A program made the position numbers and the translations under genes. A stretch of 64,000 nucleotides of DNA from Comamonas sp. JUb58 (GTDB lineage Bacteria > Pseudomonadota > Gammaproteobacteria > Burkholderiales > Burkholderiaceae_C), in the NCBI RefSeq assembly GCF_004364775.1, contig NZ_SOAL01000002.1:62001-126000 (forward strand), read 5' to 3'. The notes beneath the pieces were generated by a model. That model searched no databases, was not told the origin of the DNA, and was given only the letters and a program-made list of their open reading frames with translations. Position 1 is the stretch's first letter. Each line of letters begins with the position of its first letter. This document shows positions 54,242 through 62,886 of the stretch, piece by piece.

Positions 54242-54274
54242 GAAAGCCGTTGGTCTTGATGGCCAGCGGCTTTC
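54242..54274. terminator. Stem-loop after rtcB, probable terminator
   Basis: GAAAGCCGTTGG and CCAGCGGCTTTC form a 12-bp stem (one G-T pair) 8 nt after the rtcB stop and before the convergent methyltransferase gene. The A and T ends are short, so termination is probable but not strong. Confidence 0.55.
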
Positions 54275-54340
54275 ACTGGCGGCAAGCCAATGCGCTAACC
54301 TGCACGCTCAATGGCATGTCTCAACCCAGATTCAAGGCTC

Positions 54341-55135
54341 TCAGGCAATCTTCAACGCCCGGGTCGCCATAAACGTCGGCATCACGTTCTCCACCACAAA
54401 GCGCGGATGGGGCTGCCAGTCCTCATGGAAGCCGGTGAGCACCAAGCCCGCATCCAGCTGGCCGCCAATCTGGTCTGCCAGCGTGTGGCCAAACACCAGG
54501 GCCTCGCCGCGTTCGCGTTTGGCGGCCAGGTCTTCAGCGGACAAGTGCGCGATATCGGAATAAGGCAGCCGGCGGTTGGGGCGCACGAGCCCCTGGGCCG
54601 TCAAGGCCGGGTCGCGGTCGGCCACAAAGACCACCGGGTTCCAAAAGCTCGACAGCATCTCGCCTTGCGGCGCCAGCACGCGCGCGCATTCGCGCCAGAC
54701 CGGGCGCACATCGGGGATATAGAGATTGGAGATGGGGTGGAGGATGACGTCAAAGCTGGCATCGGCAAAGACGGAAAGATCACGCATATCGCCCTGCACA
54801 CAGCGCAGGTCCAGGCCCTCTCTGGCGGCGACCTTGCGGTCCTGGTCCAGCTGCCCTTCGGAGAAATCGAACACGGTCACATCGGCGCCCGCTGCCGCCA
54901 GGATGGGGGCCTGCTGCCCGCCTCCCGCCGCCAGGCACAGAATGCGCCGACCGCGCACCTGATCCAACCATCCGGTGGGCAAGGGCCCGGGCGTGAGGCG
55001 GGCGGCGCTCCAGTCGCCCGCGCGGGCAGTTGCAATCTCTTCAGCGCTGACCGGGGCCGACCAGGCGCAGCCTTGCGCGGCCTGGCGGTTCCAGGCGGCT
55101 TGGTTATGGGTGAGTAGGTCGATGGGGTCTGTCAT
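54341..55135 (-). CDS. Class I SAM-dependent methyltransferase
   Basis: A 264-residue methyltransferase with the SAM loop ILCLAAGGGQQAPILAAAGA, the acidic strand end VTVFDFSEGQLDQD and motif QGDMRDLSVF. The sequence WNRQAAQGCAWSAPVSAEEI before the SAM loop is typical of a UbiE/Methyltransf_11-type group with no assigned substrate. I start at MTDPIDLLTHNQAAW (55135); upstream in-frame residues lack family character. It converges on rtcB and is divergent from a small orphan gene. Confidence 0.87.
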   Translation of the reverse strand: MTDPIDLLTHNQAAWNRQAAQGCAWSAPVSAEEIATARAGDWSAARLTPGPLPTGWLDQVRGRRILCLAAGGGQQAPILAAAGADVTVFDFSEGQLDQDRKVAAREGLDLRCVQGDMRDLSVFADASFDVILHPISNLYIPDVRPVWRECARVLAPQGEMLSSFWNPVVFVADRDPALTAQGLVRPNRRLPYSDIAHLSAEDLAAKRERGEALVFGHTLADQIGGQLDAGLVLTGFHEDWQPHPRFVVENVMPTFMATRALKIA

Positions 55136-55210
55136 GGGGTCCTTGTGGTGCCTGGCGTTAACAACCAGTCGGGGCATACTGGCAGGATAAAAAATCGCTC
55201 TGAGGCTTAC

Positions 55211-55618
55211 ATGAAATCACCTCCAAATATGGCTCGCTCACCCGCATGGGTTCATCGACTCTCGGGTATGCCTCTTGAGTACGGCGCCACCCCAAAAGAT
55301 CTACTAGAAGGACAAGGCTACCTCAAGGGTGCCAAGGTAGAGGCCAGTAGCGAACTTAAGAGCACAACAGCTTTGGAGGTAGCTGCGGCATTTGCCAACC
55401 TGTCGAATTATGGTGATAGAGGCATGGGAGGAAGATGCTTCTTTCCTGGGTTTGCATTTTCCTTCGGCGAGGACGCTCAAAAGGTCGAAGTTCTGGTTTG
55501 CCTGGAATGCAACTGGGTCGGTTTCTTCTGGAATGGACAAGATTTATGGCTGGCCCCCAGTGAGAATGGACTCAACCAATTCCGCAAGATATACAACGAA
55601 TTGGTGGAGCGCCTATAA
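55211..55618 (+). CDS. Hypothetical protein
   Basis: A 135-residue soluble protein not assigned to a named family. The C-terminal half, with CFFPGFAFSFGEDAQKVEVL and VCLECNWVGFF, followed by NGLNQFRKIYNELV, resembles a loose group of small proteins seen as single accessory genes: a strand-rich core with a VLVCxEC strand and a closing helix. The gene is visibly more A+T-rich than its neighbours and codon use looks different, which suggests horizontal acquisition. I start at 55211 (MKSPPNMARS); 22 further residues in frame lie upstream. About 246 bp of sequence after it hold no feature I can name. Confidence 0.65.
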   Translation: MKSPPNMARSPAWVHRLSGMPLEYGATPKDLLEGQGYLKGAKVEASSELKSTTALEVAAAFANLSNYGDRGMGGRCFFPGFAFSFGEDAQKVEVLVCLECNWVGFFWNGQDLWLAPSENGLNQFRKIYNELVERL

Positions 55619-55864
55619 CGAGCGTAGTTGGCAATTTTAGATACGCAAGGGACCAATAAGCACCTGAGCCGCGCCTGATGCTCCGCTCCATGATGCATCA
55701 CGGCGAGCACCAGCGAATCTCTTCGTTTACTGCTTCGCGCCGCGCTACAACCGCAGCGGTTGAACCCTGCTTCCTCCTCCGCCTTAACTCATATGCGAGG
55801 CGCTGTAGACGACGCGGCTGCAATCTTTCCCGTTTGGACTTGTGCCAACAACTGGGTCAGTTTC

Positions 55865-56311
55865 TTAAATTTCATAGGCATAGCTGCACCGCAACTCAGC
55901 CCCTTTCAGCGCGGCTTTAAAAGGCTCTGGAGCCTCTTGGAGGATGGCCACAAAGCTGGCCTTGAGTTTGCCGCCGCCCATGCTGCCCTTGTACTTGATG
56001 CTCTTGGGCTGGGCCTGAAGCTGCAACCGGTCGGCACCAGAGAGGGCCACATCCAACTTGAAGATGCCACGGCGAAAATCGGTGCGCTCAGTGGCCTCCG
56101 CCTGCGGCGACGCCAAGCCCAGGGTGTGCGCACCGTAGGAGAGTTGCAGATCGACATCCACGATGGAGGCTGGAATAGCGCCCACCAGGCTTATCGTCTG
56201 GCCGGCATGGCTGCCGCTGCAATTCAGTTGCGCGGTATTGGCACCGGCGATGGCCTGGCCGGCGAGAGCGAATGGCAACGCCAGGGTGCAGAGCGGCAAG
56301 AATTTTTTCAT
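55865..56311 (-). CDS. Exported hypothetical protein
   Basis: A 148-residue protein with a clear Sec signal peptide (MKKFLPLCTLALPFALAGQA, cleavage near AIAG at about residue 22). The mature part has two cysteines (QLNCSGS and AELRCSYAYEI), which could form one disulfide, and looks strand-rich. I do not recognise the family; a periplasmic or secreted role is all that can be said. The ATG at 56311 has GGAGAACCG immediately upstream, an adequate ribosome-binding site. It stands alone between an orphan gene and a broken DUF1993 gene. Confidence 0.7.
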   Translation of the reverse strand: MKKFLPLCTLALPFALAGQAIAGANTAQLNCSGSHAGQTISLVGAIPASIVDVDLQLSYGAHTLGLASPQAEATERTDFRRGIFKLDVALSGADRLQLQAQPKSIKYKGSMGGGKLKASFVAILQEAPEPFKAALKGAELRCSYAYEI

Positions 56312-56591
56312 CGGTTCTCCATCTGGCGCAGGCCAGGGGTTGCGCAGCATTGACTGAATGGGATCAGCGGCATTGACAGGGCAGTCTGGGCCTGGTTCAT
56401 GCAGCTGTCCTCCACCTGGTCATAGATCATAGATATTCGTCGGCATTTTCATGGATGCAACTGGCAACCAGCAAGCCCAAAACGGCACCATGCGCGCTGT
56501 TGGATTCGTTTGCTGGTAGCCTTCCATGCCAGGCAGAATCTCTGCCAGCCCCACCTCGGCCACCGTGCCATTTCTAAAAAGTGAACCCGCT

Positions 56592-57101
56592 ATGACCAGC
56601 CCGCTGTACACCGCCTCCATTCCCGTCATGCAGCAGATGTTGCGTGCCCTGTCAGAGGTGCTGAAGAAGGCCGAAGACCATGCGACGCAACGCAATATCG
56701 ATCCCAATGCGCTGCTGCAGGCACGGCTGTTTCCCGACATGTTTCCGCTCGTCCGCCAGGTGCAGATCGCCTCGGACTTCTCCAAGGGCATCGCCTCCCG
56801 CCTGGCCGGTGCCGAAGTGCCATCCTGGCCCGACACGGAGACCAGCTTCGCCGACCTGCAAGCCTTGATCGCCTAGGCGCTGGCCCAACTCGAATCCTTC
56901 CCAGCCGCGCAGTTTGATCTGAGCGAAAGCCGCGACATCGTATTGCGCCCCGGCACGCCCAAGGAAAAGAAGCTGACCGCCAGTGCCTATCTGCTGCACT
57001 ATGGTCTGCCGCAGTTCTTCTTCCATGTGACTACTGCCTATGCCATCCTGCGCCACAACGGTGTCGAGGTTGGCAAGCGCGACTATATGGGCACCTATTA
57101 A
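56592..57101 (+). pseudogene. DUF1993 family gene interrupted by one in-frame amber codon
   Basis: Reading from the ATG at 56592, the frame is open for 169 codons to TAA at 57099-57101 except for a single TAG at codon 95 (56874-56876). The first part (MTSPLYTASIPVMQQMLRAL...) and the second (SAYLLHYGLPQFFFHV, TTAYAILRHNGVEVGKRDY) together match DUF1993, which is normally about 170 residues long, so both halves belong to one gene and no frameshift has occurred. Either it is a very recent nonsense mutation, a sequencing error, or a suppressed stop. DUF1993 proteins resemble the DinB four-helix fold; the function is unknown. Without read-through only 94 residues are made. Confidence 0.85.
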
Positions 57102-57225
57102 GACCAGCGATCAGCGCCTCCATGGCGGCGCGACTCCAGCGAGCTGACCGCTCGCTGGTAGCCGTTATACCGGCGCCAGGCTTTCAAAGCGCAGGGCAGA
57201 GGGCGCAGGATCTGGCCCGTACCGT

Positions 57226-58233
57226 TCAAGCGCCCCGCAGCATATCCACTACCAGCTTGCCCTGTGCCGTACCGGCCTTGAGCACCCGATAGGCCTCGCA
57301 CACCGAGTCGACAACAAAGTGCCTAGGGTCCAGCTGGACAGCGAGCTGGCCTGCGCGTGCCATGCCTGCGGCCTCGCGCAGGATCTCGCCATGGTGTTCG
57401 CCGCCTTCGCCAGTGAGCATGGGCAGCAAGGTGAACACGCCTGAATAGGTAGCAGCGCGAAAAGACAGCGGCGCCAGCGCATGGGTGCCCCAGCCCAGGC
57501 AGCTCACCACATGGCCAAAGCGGCACACGGCCTGGAAGGACGCGTCCAGCGTCGCGCCGCCCACCGTGTCATAGACGATATCGAAACCCCGTCCCGCTGT
57601 GTGCTGTGCCACATAAGCGTCCACGGTCTGCGCGCGGTAGTCGATGGCAGTGGCGCCCAGGCTTTCAATAAAGGCACGCTGCTCAGCGTTGCCCGTCGCG
57701 AAGACGTCCGCGCCCCGGGCCCGGGCAATCTGGATGGCAATATGCCCCACGCCACCAGCGCCGCCATGCACCAGCACCTTCTGTCCGGCCCGCACACGGG
57801 CACGGTCCACCAAGCCTTCCCAAGCGGTGATGAAGATCAGCGGCAGTGCAGCGGCCTCGCGCATCGACAGCTGCTCAGGAATGGGCGCAAGCAAGGCGGC
57901 GTCGACCGCCGTGTACTCCGCCAGTGAGCCCTGCAAGCCGGCGACACCACCCGCCATGCCAAACACGCGCTCGCCCACCGCAAAGTCCGTCACCCCCGCG
58001 CCCACGGCCGCCACGGTGCCGGCCAGGTCAATACCCAGCACGGCGGGCAGCGGGTGGCGCGCATGGGGCGCCTCACCCGCATGGATCTTGGTGTCGAGTG
58101 GGTTGACGGCGCTGGCGTGGATGCGCACCAGCACCTGCCCAGCGCCGGGCTGCGGACGTGCAATGGAGGCCATGCGAAAGGCGCTGCCGTGGGTATCGAG
58201 CATCGCGGCGGTCATGGAGAGAGAGGGGGTCAT
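57226..58233 (-). CDS. Zinc-type alcohol dehydrogenase / quinone oxidoreductase-like protein
   Basis: A 335-residue MDR-superfamily reductase. The nucleotide loop GGAGGVGHIAIQIAR, the catalytic-domain segment ASAVNPLDTKIHAGEAP and LPAVLGIDLAGTVAAVGAGV match zeta-crystallin/quinone oxidoreductases, which use NADPH without zinc; the cysteines and GHE motif of zinc alcohol dehydrogenases are absent. AAAGGA lies about 7-8 nt before the ATG at 58233. A LysR gene is divergent across 103 bp containing two palindromes, so induction by a quinone or enone through that regulator is likely. Confidence 0.9.
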   Translation of the reverse strand: MTPSLSMTAAMLDTHGSAFRMASIARPQPGAGQVLVRIHASAVNPLDTKIHAGEAPHARHPLPAVLGIDLAGTVAAVGAGVTDFAVGERVFGMAGGVAGLQGSLAEYTAVDAALLAPIPEQLSMREAAALPLIFITAWEGLVDRARVRAGQKVLVHGGAGGVGHIAIQIARARGADVFATGNAEQRAFIESLGATAIDYRAQTVDAYVAQHTAGRGFDIVYDTVGGATLDASFQAVCRFGHVVSCLGWGTHALAPLSFRAATYSGVFTLLPMLTGEGGEHHGEILREAAGMARAGQLAVQLDPRHFVVDSVCEAYRVLKAGTAQGKLVVDMLRGA

Positions 58234-58277
58234 ACCAGCTTCCTTTGGGATAAGAGATACGCCATTGTTGAACCTAC

Positions 58278-58313
58278 TCAAACGTTTGAAAATAGACAAT
58301 ACTGACGTCTATT
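58278..58313. promoter_or_regulatory. Paired palindromes in the oxidoreductase/LysR divergent promoter
   Basis: A perfect 12-bp palindrome TCAAACGTTTGA (58278-58289) is followed directly by AATAGAC-N9-GTCTATT (58291-58313). Both lie between the divergent starts. One of them is probably the LysR recognition site and the other an activation or second regulator site. Confidence 0.55.
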
Positions 58314-58336
58314 CATTCATTTTTGAAGGTCCCAAC

Positions 58337-59194
58337 ATGCAGATGGAATGGAGCGACCTGCGCGTGTTCCTCGCAATCGCCCGCACCGGCACGCTGGGTG
58401 CTGCGGCACGCAGCAGCGGCCAGAGCCAGCCCACCATGGGCCGGCGGCTCCAGGCCCTGGAGCAGGCGCTGGGGCAGACGCTGTTCCAGCGCACCCGAGA
58501 GGGCTTTGTGCTGACCGACGAAGGCATGGCCGTGCTCGCGCATGCCGAGCGCATGGAAGAAGAGGTGCATGGGCTGGAGCGCAAACTCTCCGGGCGCGAC
58601 GGCCTTCTCGAAGGCATGCTCCGGCTCTCGTCCTCCGACTGGTTTGGTGCGCATGTTCTGGCCCCGGTGCTGGCTGAATTTGCGCAGCTGCAGCCGCGCG
58701 TCATTGTCGAGTTGCTGACCAGCGCCACCCACTTCAGCCTGCCCCGGCGCGAGGCCGACATGGTGTTTCGCATTCAGCCCTTTGACGAGCCCGAGGTCGT
58801 CTCACGCAAGCTCATGCACATGGACTACGGCGTCTACCTGCACGCCGCGCATGAGGCACCGCAGGCCGGCGATGGCTCCGGCACTTCTTTGATCACCATG
58901 GACACCGCCTTCGGCGGTATGCCCGATGCCCTGTGGCTGAAGAAGATGCTGCCAAACGCACAGATCGTGTCCCGCAGCAACAACCGCGATGTGCAGGCAC
59001 GGATGTGCGCGTTGGGGGCCGGCATCGCCGTGCTCCCCCGCCCGCTGGGCGATGCGCTGGCGGGCGTACGACTGCTCGATCTCGGGGAGATGCCACCAGG
59101 GCGCGATACCTGGGTGGGCTACCACCGTGATCTGCGCAGGCAGGCGCGTCTGCGTGCGCTGCTCGATCTCGTGGTGGCGCGCCTGGGCAGTTGA
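58337..59194 (+). CDS. LysR family transcriptional regulator
   Basis: A 285-residue LysR protein. The N-terminus MQMEWSDLRVFLAIARTGTL and SQPTMGRRLQALEQALGQ identify the winged helix; the effector part includes LRLSSSDWFGAHVLAPVL and DMVFRIQPFDEPEVVSRK. It is slightly short for the family (about 300). It is divergent from the quinone-oxidoreductase gene and very likely regulates it. The 191 bp after it, before cadA, contain no recognisable terminator. Confidence 0.92.
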   Translation: MQMEWSDLRVFLAIARTGTLGAAARSSGQSQPTMGRRLQALEQALGQTLFQRTREGFVLTDEGMAVLAHAERMEEEVHGLERKLSGRDGLLEGMLRLSSSDWFGAHVLAPVLAEFAQLQPRVIVELLTSATHFSLPRREADMVFRIQPFDEPEVVSRKLMHMDYGVYLHAAHEAPQAGDGSGTSLITMDTAFGGMPDALWLKKMLPNAQIVSRSNNRDVQARMCALGAGIAVLPRPLGDALAGVRLLDLGEMPPGRDTWVGYHRDLRRQARLRALLDLVVARLGS

Positions 59195-59385
59195 TACACA
59201 AACCGGCCTGTGCGATGCACAGGCTAACAGTGGCGCTATCTGCATCCACAAGAACATCGCCGAGGCCTAGCTTCCGCTGCTGACTGAATGCAGGCTGCAA
59301 GAGCTAGATCGCTCGGCGATGTGATGGCTGTCTTGAACGTCAGGAAAGACAAGCGGCGCCCAACAACCTGTTCAAATGAGCAAGC

Positions 59386-61791
59386 CTATGCCTTGCCCCC
59401 ACCCCGCAGCAACCGCAGCCCATTGAACACCACCAACAAACTCGCCCCCATATCCGCAAACACCGCCATCCACATGGATGCATTGCCAAACACCGCCAGC
59501 GCAAAGAACACCACCTTGATACCCAGCGCGAAGATGATGTTCTGCCACAGGATGGCGTAGGTGCGTTTGGACAGCTGCACGGTTTCAGGCACGCGGCGCA
59601 GGTCGTCGTTCATGATGAGGATGTCGGCGGCCTCCTTGGCGATGTCGGTGCCGGCGCCGCCCATCGAGAATCCGATAGAGGCGGCCGCCAAGCTGGGGGA
59701 GTCATTGACGCCATCGCCCACCATGCCAGCCGGTTGCTGGGCCACCAGGCCGTTGATGACCTGGAGCTTGTCCTCGGGCAGCAGGTTGGCCTTGACCTCG
59801 TCGATGCCTACCTGCGCAGCAATGGCGCGGGCGGTGGCTTCGTTGTCGCCGGTCAGCATCACCGTGCGGATGCCCAGGGCCTTCAGCTCGGCTATGGCCT
59901 GCTTGCTCGATTCCTTGGTGGTGTCGGCCACCGCAAACAGCCCCAGCACGCCTTGTGCGCTGGCCAGCACTGAGACGGTCTGCCCCTGCTCCTCCATCGC
60001 CAGCATCAACGCCTCCACCTCGGCAGAGCACTGGCCGCGTTCGTGGATCCAGCGGTGGTTGCCCAGCACATAGCTCTGGCCGGCGATATCGCCTTTGACG
60101 CCACGGCCCAGCTCGGCCGCAAAGTTATCCACCTCCAACGCCTCGCCATCGATACCGGCGGCGACCGCCTTGGAGACGGGGTGGTCCGAGCGTGCAGCCA
60201 GGCTCTTGGCGATGCGCTCGATCTGCTGGGCATCGGTTCTGGTCGACAGCATACGGGTCTGCACCAGCTGGGGGGTTCCAGCGGTGATGGTGCCGGTCTT
60301 GTCCAGGGCGACGACGCGCAGCTTGCGCGCCTCTTCCAGATAGGCACCGCCCTTGACCAGAATGCCGCGGCGGGCCGCTGCAGACAGGCCGCTGACAACG
60401 GTCACCGGCGTCGAGATCACCAGTGCGCAAGGGCAGGCAATGACCAGCAGCACCAGGGCCTTGTAGATAGCGGTCAGCCAAGGCCAGCCCAGCATCAACG
60501 GGGGCAGCACGGCGACTGCAACCGCCAGCACAAAAACGGCAGGGGTGTAGATGCGGGCAAAGCTGTCCACAAAACGCTGCGTGGGCGCACGCTGGCCCTG
60601 GGCCTGCTCCACTGCGTGGATGATGCGGGCCAGCACCGTGTCGGTCGAGCGTTTGCTGACCTCAAACTCCAGCGAGCCGCTTTGGTTGATGGTGCCGGCA
60701 AACACCGGGTCGCCCGGCGCCTTGTCCACCGGAATGCTCTCGCCGGTGACGGAGGACTGGTCTACCGCGCTTTGGCCGCTGGTCACCACGCCATCCAGCG
60801 CAAAACGCTCGCCGGGCTTGACCCGCGCCAGGGTGCCGACGGCCACCGTCTTGGCATCCTGGATCTGCCAGCTGCCATCGGTCTGTCTGGCCTCAATCTG
60901 CGGCGGCGACAGCGCCAGCAGCTGGGCAATCGCATTGCGCGCGCGGTCCACCGAGCGCGCCTCGATCAGCTCGGCCAGCGAGTACAGCGCCATCACCATG
61001 GCCGCCTCAGGCCACTGGCCGATCACAAAGGCGCCGATCACCGCCACGCTCATCAGCGCATTGATGCCCAGCTGGCCGCGCAGCAAGGCCGACAGGCCTT
61101 TCTTGAACACGCCCAGGCCCGACAACGCAATCGCCAGCGCGGCCACCGCCATGCCGACCATGCGCCAGACCGAGGTCTCAGGTGTCAGCAGGTGCAGCAG
61201 CTCTGCGGTGGCCGCCACCACCAAGGCCGCAATCAGGCGGTAGAGCTCTACACGCTGCGCCTTTTGCACATCGGCAGCAGCGGGTGGCGCTGACAGCGTC
61301 TCGGTGGCAAAGCCTGCGGCCTGGATCTTCTCGGTCACTGCAGCCCATTGCTGCGGGTCGGCTTCCACCCGCAAGGTGCGGGCAGGCAGGTCAAACTGCA
61401 GCAGCTTGACGCCCGCTGCGCCTTCAAGGATCTGGCGAATCTGCCCCTCTTCCACGGGGCAGTCCATCGCGGGAATGCGCAGCAGCAAGGCGCCCTCATC
61501 GGCCTTCAAGGCCGAGCTGGCCTGGGCGGCAGGGCCCAGATCGGGGGTGCAGCAGTCGCTATGCGCATGCGCTGCAGCCGTTGCTGCTGGGGCGTGGGAA
61601 TGCGAATGCGCATGGTCGTGACCATGGCTGTGATCGTGGCCATGGTCATGGCTGTGGCCATGCCCCTTCGCGGCCACGGCGGTGGCCTGGTGGTCTTTGC
61701 CGGCGCAGCAGGATGCCGCTGCATGGCCATGGGCATGGCGCTGCGCGGTGTCGGAGTGGGCGGTAACTGGGTTGGAATTCGTTTGGGTCAT
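59386..61791 (-). CDS. cadA: Heavy-metal translocating P-type ATPase (Cd/Zn/Pb exporter)
   Basis: An 801-residue P1B-type ATPase that pumps soft divalent cations out of the cell. The first 90 residues are very rich in histidine (GHGHSHDHGHDHSHGHDH), followed by a heavy-metal-associated domain with IPAMDCPVEEGQIR, the DCPxEE variant typical of Cd/Pb/Zn pumps. Then come the membrane CPC motif ACPCALVIST, the phosphorylation site DKTGTIT, the TGDNEATARAIA ATP-binding loop and GDGVNDSPSL. The gene is divergent from cadR with a MerR-type promoter between them. The histidine-rich tail probably buffers zinc or cadmium. Confidence 0.94.
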   Translation of the reverse strand: MTQTNSNPVTAHSDTAQRHAHGHAAASCCAGKDHQATAVAAKGHGHSHDHGHDHSHGHDHAHSHSHAPAATAAAHAHSDCCTPDLGPAAQASSALKADEGALLLRIPAMDCPVEEGQIRQILEGAAGVKLLQFDLPARTLRVEADPQQWAAVTEKIQAAGFATETLSAPPAAADVQKAQRVELYRLIAALVVAATAELLHLLTPETSVWRMVGMAVAALAIALSGLGVFKKGLSALLRGQLGINALMSVAVIGAFVIGQWPEAAMVMALYSLAELIEARSVDRARNAIAQLLALSPPQIEARQTDGSWQIQDAKTVAVGTLARVKPGERFALDGVVTSGQSAVDQSSVTGESIPVDKAPGDPVFAGTINQSGSLEFEVSKRSTDTVLARIIHAVEQAQGQRAPTQRFVDSFARIYTPAVFVLAVAVAVLPPLMLGWPWLTAIYKALVLLVIACPCALVISTPVTVVSGLSAAARRGILVKGGAYLEEARKLRVVALDKTGTITAGTPQLVQTRMLSTRTDAQQIERIAKSLAARSDHPVSKAVAAGIDGEALEVDNFAAELGRGVKGDIAGQSYVLGNHRWIHERGQCSAEVEALMLAMEEQGQTVSVLASAQGVLGLFAVADTTKESSKQAIAELKALGIRTVMLTGDNEATARAIAAQVGIDEVKANLLPEDKLQVINGLVAQQPAGMVGDGVNDSPSLAAASIGFSMGGAGTDIAKEAADILIMNDDLRRVPETVQLSKRTYAILWQNIIFALGIKVVFFALAVFGNASMWMAVFADMGASLLVVFNGLRLLRGGGKA

Positions 61792-61814
61792 TGAGCGTGC
61801 TCCCTGTTGCTTCG

Positions 61815-61845
61815 ATTAAAAACCCTGTAGTAACTACAATGTCAA
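61815..61845 (-). promoter_or_regulatory. MerR-type cadA promoter and CadR operator
   Basis: For cadA on the minus strand, -35 TTGACA (61840-61845) and -10 TTTAAT (61815-61820) are separated by 19 bp, the over-long spacer typical of MerR-family activation. Within it lies the imperfect palindrome ACCCTGTAG-TAA-CTACAATGT (61822-61842 on the plus strand), matching the CadR/PbrR operator type with one arm degenerate. Confidence 0.85.
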
Positions 61846-61886
61846 GCCTAAATCGCTAGACTCCGTATGGACATGAGGGCAATGAC

Positions 61887-62321
61887 ATGAAAATCGGTGA
61901 ACTGGCCACGGCCTCTGCAACACCCGTGGAAACCATCCGCTACTACGAGCGCGAAGGCCTGCTGCCGCAGCCCACGCGCACTGCCAGCAACTACCGCGTC
62001 TACGAAGAGCAACACCTGGAGCGCCTGCAGTTCATCCGCAACTGCCGGGGGCTGCAGATGTCACTGGATGAAGTGCGCGAGCTGCTGCGCTACAAGGACG
62101 AGCCGGCCCAGGACTGCGCCGAAACCGTCGACAAGCTGATCGAAGCGCATATCGGCCATGTCGCCCTGCGCATCCAGGAGCTGCGCGGACTGGAGGCCCA
62201 GCTGATCGCCCTGCGCGACCGCTGCCGGGGCAGCCAGGACGTGGAGCACTGCGGCATCCTCGCCGGCCTGGCCGAGACGCCAGCGACACCGGCGGTCAAA
62301 CAGCATCTGCATGTGCGCTAG
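61887..62321 (+). CDS. cadR: Cd(II)/Pb(II)-responsive MerR family regulator
   Basis: A 144-residue MerR-family activator. The DNA-binding part MKIGELATASATPVETIRYYEREGL and NYRVYEEQHLERL is standard, followed by the dimerisation helix. Metal-binding cysteines are in QDCAETVDK, RDRCRG and VEHCGILAGL, the CadR/PbrR pattern; the histidine-containing tail (KQHLHVR) resembles CadR. It is divergent from cadA and should activate it when cadmium, lead or zinc is present. Confidence 0.94.
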   Translation: MKIGELATASATPVETIRYYEREGLLPQPTRTASNYRVYEEQHLERLQFIRNCRGLQMSLDEVRELLRYKDEPAQDCAETVDKLIEAHIGHVALRIQELRGLEAQLIALRDRCRGSQDVEHCGILAGLAETPATPAVKQHLHVR

Positions 62322-62358
62322 GCCTTGGGCGCTGGTTCGTTGTTAGATCAGTCGGCGC

Positions 62359-62386
62359 AAAAAAAGGTGGCGCACTGCGCCACCTT
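62359..62386 (-). terminator. Rho-independent terminator of the DUF4148 gene
   Basis: AAGGTGGCG-cactg-CGCCACCTT (read on either strand) is followed on the minus strand by a T run (aaaaaaa at 62359-62365 on the plus strand). It lies 16 nt after the DUF4148 stop. Confidence 0.88.
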
Positions 62387-62401
62387 CCAGAGCCACGGTG
62401 T

Positions 62402-62746
62402 TCAGCCACGGAACATTTGCAAGCGGGCCTTTCTCTCCGCCGGCGTCTCGCTGCTGTACTCGTCCATCACCTGCTGGCGTGTCTTGCCTGGACCGGAAGC
62501 GACAGGCGCGGGCGGGTAGTTGCTGCTGCGCAAGGCGTTGGGGCCGCGCTTTTGCAGCGCCTCTACCGTCTCTGCCTGCACCTGCGCGCGGCTCTTGCCC
62601 GGCTGCGCATGCTCGGGGTAGAGCTCGTAGCCCTTTTCCGTCGGAGCCGAGTGCAAGGTCGCGCTGGCCGATGCGCTGTTCAGCATGCCCAGCGACAGGG
62701 CTGCGAACGCCAGGGACAACAGGGTGGAAGTGCGTGTCTTTTGCAT
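62402..62746 (-). CDS. DUF4148 domain protein, exported
   Basis: A 114-residue protein with a Sec signal peptide (MQKTRTSTLLSLAFAALSLG, cleavage near ASASA). The mature part has two copies of the DUF4148 pattern: GKSRAQVQAETVEALQKRG and PGKTRQQVMDEYSSETPAERKAR, split by a proline-rich segment. DUF4148 proteins are small periplasmic proteins of Burkholderiales, often near metal-resistance genes; the function is unknown. I start at 62746; an ATG 18 nt upstream is in frame. It follows the RND metal pump on the same strand by about 200 bp. Confidence 0.85.
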   Translation of the reverse strand: MQKTRTSTLLSLAFAALSLGMLNSASASATLHSAPTEKGYELYPEHAQPGKSRAQVQAETVEALQKRGPNALRSSNYPPAPVASGPGKTRQQVMDEYSSETPAERKARLQMFRG

Positions 62747-62886
62747 GGTTGCAATGCCTTTCATGAGGGTGGATGTACTCTCGCTGCGACTGCATTCGAG
62801 ATGGCTCCATTGTTGAAAAAACACGCTGACCAAAGCCCCACAGCAAGATGACATTGCTGCAATGCGCGGGCTGCACCAACCGCAGA

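Noticed and set aside
57136-57158. Perfect hairpin CCAGCGAG-ctgaccg-CTCGCTGG after the DUF1993 pseudogene
   Set aside because: It has no adjoining T run on either strand, so I could not call it a terminator with confidence.
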